From Odontesthes bonariensis (Eukaryota > Chordata > Actinopteri > Atheriniformes > Atherinopsidae), in contig NC_134526.1 of the NCBI RefSeq assembly GCF_027942865.1, positions 22,239,784 to 22,303,783 on the forward strand: a stretch of DNA of 64,000 bases. The letters are read 5' to 3'. Under the pieces are notes generated by a model. It had not been told where the DNA came from. It did no database searches and was given only the letters and a program-made list of their open reading frames with translations. Positions within the stretch are counted from its first letter, which is position 1, and every line of letters begins with the position of its first letter. A program made the translations under genes and the position numbers. Below, one piece after another: positions 46,858-57,708 of this stretch.

Positions 46858-47593
46858 GTGTGTGTGTGCGTGTGTGTGCGTGTGTGTGTGCATCAAGGTC
46901 TGGGCGAACAGCAGGAGGGGGCGAGGAGGTTGAGGCCTGCCAAGCCTCCATTAGCGCATGTGTCTAGATTTTGACCTTCATACTGGCCATCGCCAACTCA
47001 AAGTACTCATCTTCTCTCATCTTCTTTTACCAGAATTCACAAGCACATGGAGCCCCGCCGGATCTCTTCCCAAGGTAAGAGTAACATAGCTGCAGCTTTG
47101 CTCTGACGGTGGACAAAAAGCTGTTAAAATGGAGGCCACTCAGGACACTCTTCCAGAGGAGCTAATAATATTTCTTTCAGCATATCATGAGCCTATTCAA
47201 TCTGAAGGGCAGTGATCAAAATGGAACCAAAATGCTTCCCTTCCATTAGAGTTTGAAGTGCATACTGCACCATTTCAGTAATGGACGTTTGAGAAGCGTG
47301 ACTGTCACCCTCACTTCCGGTGGACAGTTCACTCCATGATGTTACTACACTTTGAAATGCAGTCCTCGTGTCTTCAGTCCTAACCCTGTACTGCTAGCCT
47401 CAAAAATGGCTCAGTGCATTATCTGATATTCTTTCTGATACTTTTTCCTCAACATTTATTATGCCGTCCCTTCTCTCCCTCCTTCCTTATTTTTTTTTTT
47501 TATTTCTTTCGTAGGGGCACCAATCCATTTGCTACAGTTAAGCTGAAGCCCACGTCCACCAATGACAGATCGGCCCCACGTCTACACCGGTGA
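30280..47593 (+). CDS. baiap2l2: BAIAP2-like 2 (Pinkbar), I-BAR and SH3 protein, 14 exons
   Basis: Exons: 30280-30333, 30689-30764, 32712-32798, 34835-34896, 35011-35082, 35366-35446, 35576-35707, 37985-38083, 40545-40614, 41405-41612, 43119-43184, 43971-44154, 47034-47074, 47515-47593. Every junction is GT-AG and phases agree, giving 436 residues (human about 529). The family binds phosphoinositide membranes through an I-BAR domain and couples them to actin, in epithelial membranes and in hair-cell stereocilia. Seen: I-BAR/IMD from residue 1 to about 225, including [27 protein letters not shown] and [12 protein letters not shown]; an SH3 domain at about 268-325 with the conserved GWLYG and GWFP motifs; a Pro-rich stretch near 360; and the family C-terminus with NPFATVKL and NDRSAP. 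Introns carry several transposon relics. Identity is very sure; the shorter linker between I-BAR and SH3 may be a true difference or a missed small exon. Confidence 0.95.
30865..30897. repeat. Perfect 13-bp hairpin
   Basis: GTTACGAACAAAA and its exact inverse surround a 7-base loop, in baiap2l2 intron 2. The surrounding 200 bases hold weaker inverted similarity, so it may be the core of an old foldback element. Confidence 0.6.
34325..34442 (+). mobile_element. L2 LINE 3' tail, solo, in baiap2l2 intron 3
   Basis: About 118 bases nearly identical to the last part of the full L2 element: a GGCTTGAATTGGACTT block, GTGCCTTGAGATGACATTTG, GGCGCTATATAAATAAAAATG and a short AATTG repeat tail. A typical 5'-truncated insertion. 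Confidence 0.85.
36040..37376 (-). pseudogene. Decayed Tc1/mariner-like transposon in baiap2l2 intron 7
   Basis: On the minus strand broken frames show DDE-transposase motifs: [10 protein letters not shown], then [18 protein letters not shown] followed by [13 protein letters not shown]. Non-coding ends at both sides resemble those of a common fish Tc1-like family (AAATGTTAAAAGTGAGACATT on the left, GATTTGCACATCAT on the right). Many stops and frameshifts. Confidence 0.75.
38975..40135 (-). pseudogene. Tc1-like transposon with frameshifted transposase, baiap2l2 intron 8
   Basis: The transposase start [20 protein letters not shown] is at 40103 on the minus strand, followed by the paired helix-turn-helix region ([22 protein letters not shown]). 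After frameshifts the middle ([14 protein letters not shown]) and the C-terminal catalytic part follow, with DNDPKH near 39.43 kb and [12 protein letters not shown] near 39.31 kb. The left end shares a segment with the copy at 41.7-42.7 kb. At least two frameshifts make it inactive. Confidence 0.85.
41701..42712 (-). pseudogene. Strongly decayed Tc1-like transposon, baiap2l2 intron 10
   Basis: The minus strand holds scattered transposase pieces: [12 protein letters not shown] (N-terminal relic), and [19 protein letters not shown] plus [11 protein letters not shown] near 42.1 kb. Long inverted ends flank it: an AAATCATCTGGTC segment and a GACATATTACACTGTG segment recur inverted at both sides (about 41.76-41.83 and 42.63-42.71 kb). 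Related to the copy in intron 8 but older. Confidence 0.75.
44927..45045. repeat. Fragment of a common fish interspersed repeat
   Basis: Begins CATCCGTCCGTCTATTATCG and contains GCTTATCCGAGATGGGGTC and CCAGACATCCCTCTCCCCAG, motifs of a very widespread teleost repeat. In baiap2l2 intron 12. Confidence 0.5.
45827..46552. mobile_element. MITE-like Tc1-type element with GTAC-starting inverted ends
   Basis: The left end (GTACTCTGCAAAAGTC) and the inverted right end (GTACTGCGCAAATGTC) match with few changes, and both continue into a CCCCTCATTT block. About 725 bases with no transposase. It lies in baiap2l2 intron 12. A related fragment is at about 60.28 kb. Confidence 0.7.
46786..46890. repeat. 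(TG)n microsatellite
   Basis: About 105 bases of TG with a few CG-containing interruptions, in baiap2l2 intron 12, some 145 bases before exon 13. ORFs across it are artefacts of the dinucleotide. Confidence 0.95.
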
Positions 47594-48406
47594 TGACATG
47601 TTGAAGCTGAAACAAATGCTTTGATTTAGCTCGGCGGTTCTTGACCTTGGCAATATATATTCTGTCGGAAGTTAATCTTAAACCGAGGCTGTTGCGGATC
47701 TTTTAGCTGTAGTGCCCCTCTGCGTGAAGGGAAAAAAAAAAAGTAAAACTAGGTGTTTTGGAATCCTGCTAAAGCAATTGGCGGCTTCTTAAACTGTGCT
47801 GTATGATAAGCTCTTTGCTCAGCAATGTTTACAATAGTGAGAACCAATCAAAAATATGTTTATGTGACATAAAAGGATAGGGGTCTTGATCACACTAAGT
47901 TCTAAGTCATCATTTCTCATCCGTGATGTTTGATTTATTTGAGCACTACAATGCTTTCTGAACAGCTTTAGGTATACGGTATACAGTTATTGTTGGGAAT
48001 CAGTGCTAGGAATGAGTTGATATGCACCAAAACGTATATTTTCTGAATGCAAGTTGTGTCATGTGTAGCTCAGGGATAGATGCTCAATACAATGTGACTG
48101 CCGAAATGATCTTTTTTATGTTTTTATATTCTATCTGTACCATTTATAGTCACACACTGCTCGTGGTATGAAGGCCGTTGCTAAATATCAATTGCATCTC
48201 AAATGTTAATGTGACTTCAGGCAGATAATATCTTTTCAGACTAGGATATGATTTTTGCAGGTGGGACTGTAATGAATTATGCAGTGTATCAGAGGATAAT
48301 GTCACACCACCTTTATACCGTCATACTTTAACCTGTGTGAAGCTGAAGTGCAAACACGATGTCCAACATGCATTCCACTGCTTCTGCAGTATAGTGTGTC
48401 TTTGTG

Positions 48407-48416
48407 AATAAATAAA
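48407..48416 (+). terminator. Poly(A) signals at the end of the baiap2l2 3' UTR
   Basis: Two overlapping AATAAA hexamers lie about 815 bases after the baiap2l2 stop codon. A further copy is at about 48428, and another about 145 bases beyond the first. The sequence between the stop and this point shows no gene and reads as a 3' UTR. Confidence 0.5.
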
Positions 48417-48429
48417 GCCTGACCTTAAA

Positions 48430-49140
48430 TAAAGTCTTTACTTACATTTATGAACCGTATGTTTAGAAATATGTCTCCTCCTCCCACAAATCGTCTTTCT
48501 TTTTACTGTTTTTTCCCTATTAAATGAGTACTCGGTTCCTCTGCCGCATGCCAAATAAAGTGATGGTCTGTACACCTCAGATCTGTATTTATTTGCTCAG
48601 GCAGTTAAATGTCCTACGAAAAAAAAGATCAAGTTTCCTCCATTGCCTGTTAGGGTCCTCCGGTGGGGATACTTAGCCTAAATTGAACCTTGGTGTGAAT
48701 CCAATTCTGCTAATGGCTTGACAGCAGCATGGCACTTCTGAGTAAAAAAGTCTTCAGCAGCTGAGATAATGTGGCCTTTTTTCCTTTCCTTTTCCCAATG
48801 TGGCCTGGCTATGCAAATTTTAGTTGCGAGAGGTTCCTCTGTAAACTGTAAGTGAAAGACTTTGCTCTCAGTCCACTTCTTTTCCTCCTGTCGCAGCTCG
48901 GTTGACACAGTTAATTTTAATGAAAACCAACAAAAATGTCAGTGAGGGGACAGCGTTGGCCCCCTTATAGACAAAAGCTTTTTAAAGTACACCTCCTGGT
49001 ATGCTTCAGTCGATCTGCTTGATAAGATAAATGGCAGCCAAATCGAAAGAGGGAGAGCAAACAAGCCCCATCAGATAAGAGAATCACACCACAGAAAGGA
49101 ATTAACAGAGGTCCCCACAAGGATTTGTTTTAGTTTTCCC
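48430..49140. other. Spacer between the convergent baiap2l2 and parvalbumin genes
   Basis: No gene or repeat recognised. Small ORFs only. Confidence 0.5.
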
Positions 49141-49142
49141 AT

Positions 49143-49148
49143 TTTATT
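49143..49148 (-). terminator. Candidate poly(A) signal of the parvalbumin gene
   Basis: An AATAAA on the minus strand about 690 bases after the parvalbumin stop. It faces the end of baiap2l2, so the two transcripts converge with roughly 700 bases between their likely ends. Closer variant signals may be used instead. Confidence 0.3.
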
Positions 49149-49831
49149 CGATCCGTTCACAGCTCGACTTCTTTCTTCTTTTGGTATTCTGTTTTTTGTT
49201 TAATAACAGCTTGTTACCAGAGGAAAAGATGGATGGATGGTCTGATAGATGGACGGGATGATGGTGTGATAGAGGACAAAGGAGAAGAGGTGCAGGAGAG
49301 GGGGGGGGGCAAACGGGGCAAAACTGAGATCAACAGAAAGAAGAACAGAAAAAGAGGGGGAAAATGCAGTAAAGTGAAAGAAAGAACCGGCGAAGAGAAA
49401 CAAAGACATGAGAACAGACGGTCATTTCAGAAATACAGAGGAAAATCCAATCTTTAAATATCTACTATATGCTTTAAAATGTGAGATTCTTTCCTGGAGG
49501 CATAATCTATATCTATACATAAACACAAACAAGAGCAGTTTGTATAAAAAGAACGAAATCAAAAGGGTAAACATTGCTTTGGGGGAATTTGGGGGAGGTG
49601 AGGGGGGGGGGCGGCGTAACAGCCTACTTCACTGCAGCATTGCATTTGGTGAAGGCAGCAGTGAGGGAGAGGTGGAGGACAGGAGTGAACGTGGCAGGAA
49701 TCGGCTTTCGTCTGGTGAGAGGGGAGCTGGGGTGAGGCGGTGAGGCGTAGGTGCTCGCATGGTGGGGGAGGTGGGGGAGTCAGAATGCGCCTATGGGTGG
49801 GAGGTGATCCTTCAGTGTGATAGGCGACTCC

Positions 49832-52000
49832 TTATTCTTTAACAAGGGCAGCGAATTCTGAAAAAGAGGAGGGAGAAACAAAAGCCATCAGGATCTGTGA
49901 GCCATTTTCTCACGACGTTTCAGTTCGACTGACCGTGGGGCAGCTGCATGCTCTTTAGTTTTTGTGACACGAGAAGCTAATAAAAGTAATCTGCCTCTGT
50001 CACTTCATGTGTTATTTCTACATCTGTGTTCATCTGAAGTGGCCTTCAGACATTCCCAGCACTGGAATAAGATGTTTGAGTTTACCGTCGACTCCAATTT
50101 TGCCGTCTCCGTCCTTGTCAGCTGCTCTTAGAAATTCTTTGGTTTCTTTGTCTGTCAGGTCTCGGCCATCCTTGGCAAAACCCTTCAGGACAAATCTAGG
50201 CGGAGAGGAAAGAAAGCAGATTATGCCAAGGAAAATATGCTTTGCTTTTGAATGTGCCATTGTGGGAAACTGGGGGTTTTAATAGTCAGGTTTCCATTTA
50301 CCAGAGAGGCAAATCTGAGGCAGTCATTTGAAAAGCCCCAAAAAAGAACTCTAAATCAGACAGGTTTCCTTTTACGGGTTTGAAGCAAATCAATTAGGCT
50401 GCGTTGTGTCTGCAAAGGATGAGCACCCTATCTGGGAAGATGCCAGTCAGTCAGCCACGTTTTCTAAAAAATTCTTTCATTCTCATCTTTCACCCTTTCC
50501 ATTCAGCTTTTCTCCATCACATCTTCTTCAAATTCAAAGTGCATAAAATTCAAGACGTAAAACGGCAATGAAAACCCGACTGTTGCATGCGTTTCATCTA
50601 CGCGTGCGCGCGTTTGCCTCACTTGAGCTCTTCTTCCTCGATGTAGCCACTGTTGTCGGCGTCCAGCACCAAGAAGACTTTCTTCACTTCATCAGTGGCC
50701 TTGGAGTTCAGACCCACCATCTCGAAGAACTTCTTATAGTCAAAAGAGTCAGCAACTGAACACACATACAGTCAGACAAAGACAGATAGAGCCACAACGT
50801 CAGTGCTTTGGTCCTAAACTTTAGCCTTTAGCCTCCTCTGACGTCTGCAGGCACTTGATGAAATTAGACCCCTTAGAATGGGCATCAAATCCCAACAAGC
50901 AATTGTGTGAACATGCGTGAGTGTGCATGTTCACTGTCAGGCATTAAATGACTAAATATGTCAAGAAGTTGCCTCAAACTCAAAAGTCGCAGAATGTTTC
51001 TTGTTCTTAGTTCATTTGAGTAATTAAGCCCAAAGAAAAAATGCTTTTTTTTTTTTTGATGAGGAACTATTCAAACACTGAGACGGGTACAAACTGAAAG
51101 CATTTGTTTAGAAAGTGACATCATTATTAGATCATGGAGCTACCTCAGCTTAAGGTGTCCGGTACATCATGTTTCCTCAGCACCTGAACCCTCTTTTTTT
51201 ATGTCCTTTTCTCTTTTTATTATCTATTTTAAAAAGGTCAAATGTAGGATTGGTCCCTCCGGGAAGCTACACAACTGAAGTTTCTAACATATAAATGGCC
51301 AATGTTGTGAGAGGGCTGTGAAAGTGAAAAATAAACCACTAAAAAACAAAAATAGGGTTGGAAAAAGACACAAAAGTGGCCTGTATGGAGCACAAGTCCA
51401 CAAGTCCTTCTGTCGACCCTTCATGCTCAAACCTGAATGGCTCAGAAGAAAGCTGGCAGTGGGAAAATTATGATGGAATTAAAGAATAATAGGGGGGAGA
51501 TAGATAGTCTTTTGTCTTTATCTTCCCACACTTATGGATCTATTTCGGCGTGTATATGGCCTCATTTATTTACCTATTCTTTTTCATCATTCATTTCTCA
51601 TTCTGTAGTTTGACGCCCAACTCAGAAATGACAGAGCTTTTTAATTTCATTCAGCTCTCATTTGCACTTCGGCATCTTCACAGTGACAAGAAGCTGTCTG
51701 AATAAAGCTCTTGGGAGCCACTTCATTCACTTCAGAAAAGACATATATGTCACATATTAGCTTCACAATAATGGCTCCAAAACTGTAACATAATCGTGTT
51801 TTCATGGCTGCAGTGGATGTAAGCACTGCTTAAATCATCCACATCACCCCAAATTGAGGAAACCGCTTATATTTCATCTTCTAGGATTGGTGCTCCACGA
51901 GAACTTGTGTGATATCTATCAGAGGGTGCGTGCTTTTACCTGCAAAGGCATCGAGAGCTTTCTTGATGTCATCAGCGTTGAGGATGCTGCTCATTGCCAT
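49832..52000 (-). CDS. pvalb: Parvalbumin (pvalb7-like), 4 coding exons
   Basis: Coding exons on the minus strand: 52000-51940, 50755-50623, 50195-50086 and 49857-49832 (TAA at 49834-49832). GT-AG junctions and phases give exactly 109 residues, the usual parvalbumin length. It is a cytosolic calcium buffer of muscle, neurons or sensory cells. The first helix pair (AB) is non-binding as usual. The CD loop spans residues 52-63 ([12 protein letters not shown]) and the EF loop 91-102 ([12 protein letters not shown]). Both keep the calcium ligands at positions 1, 3, 5, 7, 9 and 12. The N-terminus [16 protein letters not shown] resembles teleost parvalbumin 7/thymic-type rather than the muscle beta type; the paralog number is inferred from memory. 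A splice acceptor lies five bases upstream of the ATG, so there is a non-coding first exon that I did not locate. Confidence 0.95.
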
Positions 52001-52005
52001 CTCAG

Positions 52006-52048
52006 CTGGAGGAGACGACGGGGGGGGGGGGGGGGGGGGGGGGGGGGA
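52006..52048 (-). promoter_or_regulatory. 3' splice site of the parvalbumin first coding exon with a C homopolymer tract
   Basis: On the minus strand an unbroken run of about 27 C residues is followed by GTCGTCTCCTCCAG, the acceptor that opens the exon carrying the start codon. The homopolymer therefore supplies most of the polypyrimidine tract. On the plus strand it is a run of G. Confidence 0.6.
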
Positions 52049-52049
52049 G

Positions 52050-53600
52050 GAATAAGAGAAACAGAGGGGACAAGGTTAGAAACAAGGTTGCGGGAGAGCA
52101 GAGAGAGAACTCGGAGACATTCTCGTATTACACTGGTGACACGCTGGAAATGGAGCAGGAAATCAGGGCATGCGAGAGAGAGGTGATGAGTGACAGAGTG
52201 AATTAGTGACAGTTATAAAGAAGACGTCAAAGGAGCTGTAACGGGGTGGCGTTGAGAGCTGAGGGTTCAGCAGGGGTCCTTGAAATGACGAAGTTGAAAA
52301 AATAAAGTGACGAGACAAGGGAAGGACTGATAGACAGTAAGCAGTGGGGTTTCCATACCACTTGTGTGATATTGTTAAGCTCTGTGAGGCACAGGAGTTA
52401 GGAGGCCATCTGAGTATTCTGTGTCTAAAACACAGCAGGAGGATCCAGTTGGTCAGCCGGCGTCCACAGACACAGTCTCCTCGTACCTCTCTATGAAAGG
52501 TGAGCCTGAGACTTGGCTTTATACTGTGTGACTGAACCTGATCGCTGCTCATGAAGTTGTCCCTTTCCCCTCTGACGTTTGAGTGTTGCCCTTTTTTCAT
52601 CGGTTCATGTTGCAAACACACGTACGTGATACTGAGAGGCAGTGAGTGGCAGGTGGAGTGGTTTGGTTTTACCTTGTGTGTAAGCAAACCTCAAAGGATT
52701 TAGTGTAGGAGACACGTTAGGCTCAAGGTTTTCAGGTTTGAAAGCGTTGGGTGCACGTCGCCAGCTCACAACGGATTATCAACTGACTAACATTTGAGAT
52801 TTACTGCATATGAGTATTTCTAAAGAGGCTGCTTAAAGACAGCCTGGCCTTATGAAACAATAGGCCCCTTTTACCCTGACCCTTATACCCCCCCTCAGCA
52901 GGCTCCGCATGTTATTTTCTCACCTTCTTTCAGTTTGAATGGCCATAATAATGGTTAGAAATGTTTTATAAAAAGAAATAATACCATTAGCTAAACTGCA
53001 CAGGGCGTATTTTCAGCATGCATGCCATCTTAACCCCTTCCCATTTCATTCTATCTATGACATACCCGATTTCATTTAAAGCTGTTCTGGAACCATATGG
53101 AGGAAATGCTTGATTTTGGTCTCGTTTTAAGGCTAACGCTAAACTCCTTTGTCCAACTTGTCAGAATCACTCCAAGCGTTACTAAGACTGAGTAACAAAT
53201 GTTTGAAGACGCTCTAAGCTATTAATGACAAAGAACGATCCGACCATGGCCCGATGACTTAAACATCCCAAATTTGACAGCAATTTGACGTAAAAGGACA
53301 TGTAAGAAGAGGAGGGACATGGATCAAAATGGGGACGTCAAGGATAGTGACAAGAAATCACAAGTGTCACTAATGTTCACACGCCATACTTGTAAAAATA
53401 CGGGAAATATCAGGCAAAGCTGCTTGCTCATTTGAAATTACACAACAGCAATCTGAGGGAATATGTTCAAGGGTTAAAAGTCGTCAGGATCCTTGTTAAT
53501 AACAAAAGACCAGTTTGTCGGATAAATATCAATCAGGAATGCATCCTGGGAAATCTTGACAACACGACGGCACTCAGTCAAATGTCCATGTATTACCAAA
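52050..53600. other. Parvalbumin upstream region
   Basis: Should contain the non-coding first exon and promoter of the parvalbumin gene, which I could not place. A 174-codon minus-strand ORF (52687-52163) lacks domain features and is probably chance. Confidence 0.4.
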
Positions 53601-53604
53601 GTTA

Positions 53605-54596
53605 TTACACTGAAAAAAACAACTCATAAGATTTACTTAAAAAACCCTTTGTAAGTATTTGCACTCAAATGATTAATCAATCAATCAATCAATCAAATTT
53701 AATTTATATAGCCCTTTACAATCACCAACTGGTACTCAAAGTGCTTTACAACAGGATAAAAAACAACAATACGTAAAACAAAACATAAAACACGATGCAA
53801 AAATGGTAGAAGTGCTAAAAGTGCTAAAAGTGATGCAGGGCATTAAAAGCCTTCCACAAGTGCAATAAAAATTAATTGAATAAAATTTGTATAAAATTAA
53901 GATAATTAGAGCGGAAAGAATGAGCATAGTGGCCCTAATCAGAGTTGGAACGCCAGTCTAAAAAGGTGGGTCTTAAGCTTCGATTTAAAAAGGCCGAGAT
54001 CAGTGATGGTGCGGATATCAGGGGGCAGTTTGTTCCACAGTCTAGGAGCAGCAATGGCAAAGGAACGATCACCCCACGATTAAAGTAATATTTAATGCTG
54101 CAATATCAAGTAACACTCACTTGCCAGTATCAAGTCAATTTTACTTACCATAAAACAAAACGGTTTTGAAGATATTAAGTAACATTTACTTAATTACATC
54201 TAAGTTTTAAGTTGTATTTATTTAAACAAATTAAGTAAACTCTACTTGTTTTTCATAGGCAGGAACATCATTTTACTCAAAATTTTAAGTAAATTTTATA
54301 TATCTGTAGTATTTGCTGTTATGAAGTAACTTAGTAGATTTTAACGATACACTTTCAGAGTAAAGTTTATGCAGTATTTCTAGGTTTATGTACATACAAC
54401 TATTAAACATTTAAATTTTATGAGGAAACCTAAGTAAAACTTATTCTTCCCCCATAATTCATGTATTACGTTAATAAAATGTTTAATTTTACTTAAGAAA
54501 CTCTAGTTCTTACTGAATCTTAAAAATACAAGGTAGAACTTATGACAGTTACTCTAATAGAGTTTACTTCACCAAAAAGTCACTTTTTTCAGTGTA
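53605..54596. mobile_element. Nonautonomous DNA transposon with short inverted ends, host of a nested LINE
   Basis: Both ends carry the inverted sequence TACACTGAAAAAA. The interior is AT-rich with many AAGTAA/TTACTT motifs in both orientations and has no ORF. The LINE fragment at 53670-54082 is nested within it, so this element is the older of the two. Superfamily not assigned. Confidence 0.7.
53670..54082 (-). mobile_element. 5'-truncated LINE 3' end inserted in another repeat
   Basis: Read on the minus strand it encodes the ORF2 C-terminal motif APRLWNKLPPDIRTITDLGL followed by FKSKLKTHLF and a stop near 53.94 kb, then a 3' UTR and a (TGAT)n tail at 53.68 kb. It interrupts a larger element bounded by inverted ends at 53605 and 54596. 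Confidence 0.85.
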
Positions 54597-54771
54597 CACG
54601 CACAGGAGCTCAAGAACTACTAAATGCAACACTTACTGAATGTGAAGGAAAGGAATATTTATCAGCTGTAAATATATTTTTCTGTGAAACAATGTGCGAA
54701 CCAAACTTTAGAGAAGTGGCCTGGGATCGAAGATTGCTCAGATGTCGTACAGAACAACACTCACTGGGGTT

Positions 54772-55349
54772 ACATGGCACTGAAAGGATCGGATTATTGG
54801 CTAAATTACAATAAGACTGAGTTGCTCTTTATTTGAGCAAGGGTAATTATCCTTGGATATATGGCGGTGAATGAATCGAATCAGAGGCACAAAGCATGAC
54901 ATACTTCCGGTTGACCGCTTCACCACCAACAACAATAACAAGAAACTCAGGCATTTGAGAAAATGGCGAACGAAGAGCAAAATGAAGGTACGTCTCTACA
55001 TTTTGTTTGTGATGAGCTGCTTGTTGCACAAACGCGATGCACAACGGCACATTCTGCATCGCATTGTTTGTTTCTTTCCGATGGCAACAGTAATATCGTC
55101 TCTTCCGACTTCCGGTTCCCGACCCCGGGAAAAAATCTCGAGCATGCGCAGAACGCAAAGTCTAATTCAGCACGTGCTTCACCGTCTACATGCACGTTTA
55201 ATTTGACTTTCAACCGAGTTATCTCGGGGTTTTAATCCGATCCGATCCAATTTCTTGTCCGATTAAGGCGTCTACATGAACTTAATAACTCAGTTTTATT
55301 GTAATTTAGCCAATTATCCTATCCTTTCAGTGCCATGTAAACCCCACTG
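54772..55349. mobile_element. Nonautonomous DNA transposon with about 60-base inverted ends
   Basis: The left end (GGGGTTACATGGCACTGAAA and onward) recurs inverted at 55349, with matching blocks up to TAAATTACAATAA. The interior is CpG-richer than its surroundings and contains an ATG-led exon-like stretch from 54963 (MANEEQNEG followed by a GTACGT donor), possibly a relic of a first exon of the autonomous parent. Superfamily not assigned. Confidence 0.7.
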
Positions 55350-55369
55350 ACTGTGGACTACCTAATGAT

Positions 55370-57700
55370 ACCGTTAAACAATGAAATCTGCCAAGAAACC
55401 TGTGATGCCAATACGGAACAAATGTCTCTCAAAAAAAGTGTCCAGGACGACCCCAAAGGCATCGTCTTTGTACCCTCGTCCTCCTCACTGTGTTCTTTCT
55501 GCGTGGCTCATAGTGCTGAGCTGGCCCATATCATCTGCCCTTCTCAGGATCTGAAATACAGTCTGAGCTGCTGTACATTTCCCCTCGGTTGAAGATTGCA
55601 CAAGCTACAGTGTCTGCTGCATCATGCCTCCGTCAGGAAAAAAAAATTGGTGGTGTCATTGCCTTTGTTTGGCTGCAATCGACAATAATATCCACATTAG
55701 GAGTCGTGGTTATTATTCTGGATTCCACCCTTGAATCAATAGAAACACAAAGGCAGAAGAAACAGCCACACGCATGAATACGTCCACACTTCTAACTATA
55801 GATAACAGAAAACAGATCTTCCGATGTTTCAGAATCAAACTACAAACAGATTAGTGAAGTCTGATCTACCATTTGAAGTCGTTCATAGATCGTTTCCATT
55901 GGTGTCACACTTGGCTACAGTGATGTATGAGCTTCTGGGGAGGCGTGGTGTTATCTACTCCAGTAACACACTGCTGCACACACCAATCAATACTGAACTG
56001 TACTTAAATTGTGTGGCCACACATTCCAATCTTTTATCACAATGAAAGCCCACCCCCCCTCCTCTGACCTTTAGCACAAAGGTGTCCACGGGAACAGAAA
56101 CAAACAAACAATTCAACGCGAAATGAGGAGGATAAGACTGATTTACTGAGGCTTCGCAGTCAGTGTGCTGCTATTCGAGCTGGATGAGGTAAGACGCATT
56201 GATTCAATTTAAAGGAAAGCAGAGCGATCGTTGTCGTGTTGATGTTTCGTCTCTGGGATTAATCACCGACTACAAGCAGACATACTGAGGCTTTGCAGCA
56301 GAATGCCATGCAATTTAATTTGAGTCATGTAATCCTGTAAAAAAAAAAATTTAAATTAAAAAAAAAGACCAAGTAGACGTTTCTACAGTACACTTGCTGG
56401 CTTTCTTGCAGAGAGATAGATGAGAATACGATGCCACCTGTCATGCTTGGACTGTGATGCTGATGCTGGAGCCAGCACCTGTTTAACTCAGCCTGGAATA
56501 GAAAAGTGATTAAAAAAAAAAAAAATAGGTCTTAGGGCTAGTAAAATGTAAATAAAAAAGCAAATAAAAGTCATACAAACCACTACGTTAAAGAAAACTG
56601 AACCCCGTTATTTTAAAGTTTCTTCGTCTCTGTCATTCTCCCCCCAGGTTCACAGCCCACCTGCTCCACATCTCCAGCTCTCCCTGATACCTGAGAGGTC
56701 TGGATCATTTCACCTCTTCACTCATGATACATTGGAGTTTAACCACCAAATCAGAATTTCTTTGACGTGTTTTGCTCACATCTCCTCACTGAAATAGCTA
56801 TGCTTCTACAGGAACGTGTTCCATTCCTGTCCAAGCTTGCTGATGAGCTTTTGACCAGCTGGATTCACCTGCCTCTCAGGTCATGGGGATTTTTCTTTGT
56901 GTGGGTGTACAGATTATTTAAAAAAAAAAAAAAACTATGGTCAGTCTTGATTTTGTCATGATCTCTGTTGTAGATGCGTTTCAAGCTTATAGTAATTAAT
57001 GGATGCATGTACATCCGAGGAGCAAAACTGTCCCAAAACTGTAATAAATGTCTTTAAAGAACAGTTTATCATTTTTCAATTCTCGTTGACACGAAAGAAT
57101 CCAAAAAAGAATTAAATGTTTCAGAGCTCAGAGTTGAGCTCGCTTAGTCTGTGTCAGTAGCTGAAGTTGCTTGTATTGTTAGGTTGGTGTTAAAATATGC
57201 TGAGAAAGGACCAGGTGCCCATTCCATTCTGTCCAACGGATGGTTTGATGTTACAGAGAGAGTAACTGAATGGTCCGACATACGTGTCACTGAGAAGCCA
57301 AGAGCTTATACGAAGGAAAATATGCGAGTAAACGAATCCCTGTAGGTAATAATGTTCTTTGTGTACTTGCAAGAGATGAAGTCTAATGACATGAAATTAG
57401 AGTTTTGCTTTTTGAGACGTGCAGTAGGCACCGGAGAGACTTTGCTGCCTTTGGGACTCGGAGGACCTCCTTTTGCTCTTTTACTGGCCTGGATCTACGA
57501 TGTTCTGGATCTACGAAGGACCTGTGGTCCCTCTGAATATTGAATCATTTCCGTCCATCTTTTTTTGGCAGCTGGTGCAATTAACTGCCTTGAGTAGTTG
57601 AAAAAGGGCAGCACGCCAGGGATTGTAGGAAGGTGCTGATCACTGGGAGAAGTGTCTCCATGTGACATGAGGGCCAAAAGGATTGGAGGAGTAAAGTGGA
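55370..57700. other. No gene seen
   Basis: AT-rich with poly-A and poly-T runs near 56.34, 56.52 and 56.92 kb. Short ORFs without recognisable features. Confidence 0.5.
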
Positions 57701-57708
57701 ATACATAT

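Noticed and set aside
46655..46974. Several ORFs made of CV and TH repeats
   Set aside because: Translations of a (TG)n microsatellite in both strands; no independent coding evidence.
52163..52687. 174-codon minus-strand ORF upstream of parvalbumin
   Set aside because: No domain, mixed composition and no splice or family support; length is possible by chance in this base composition.
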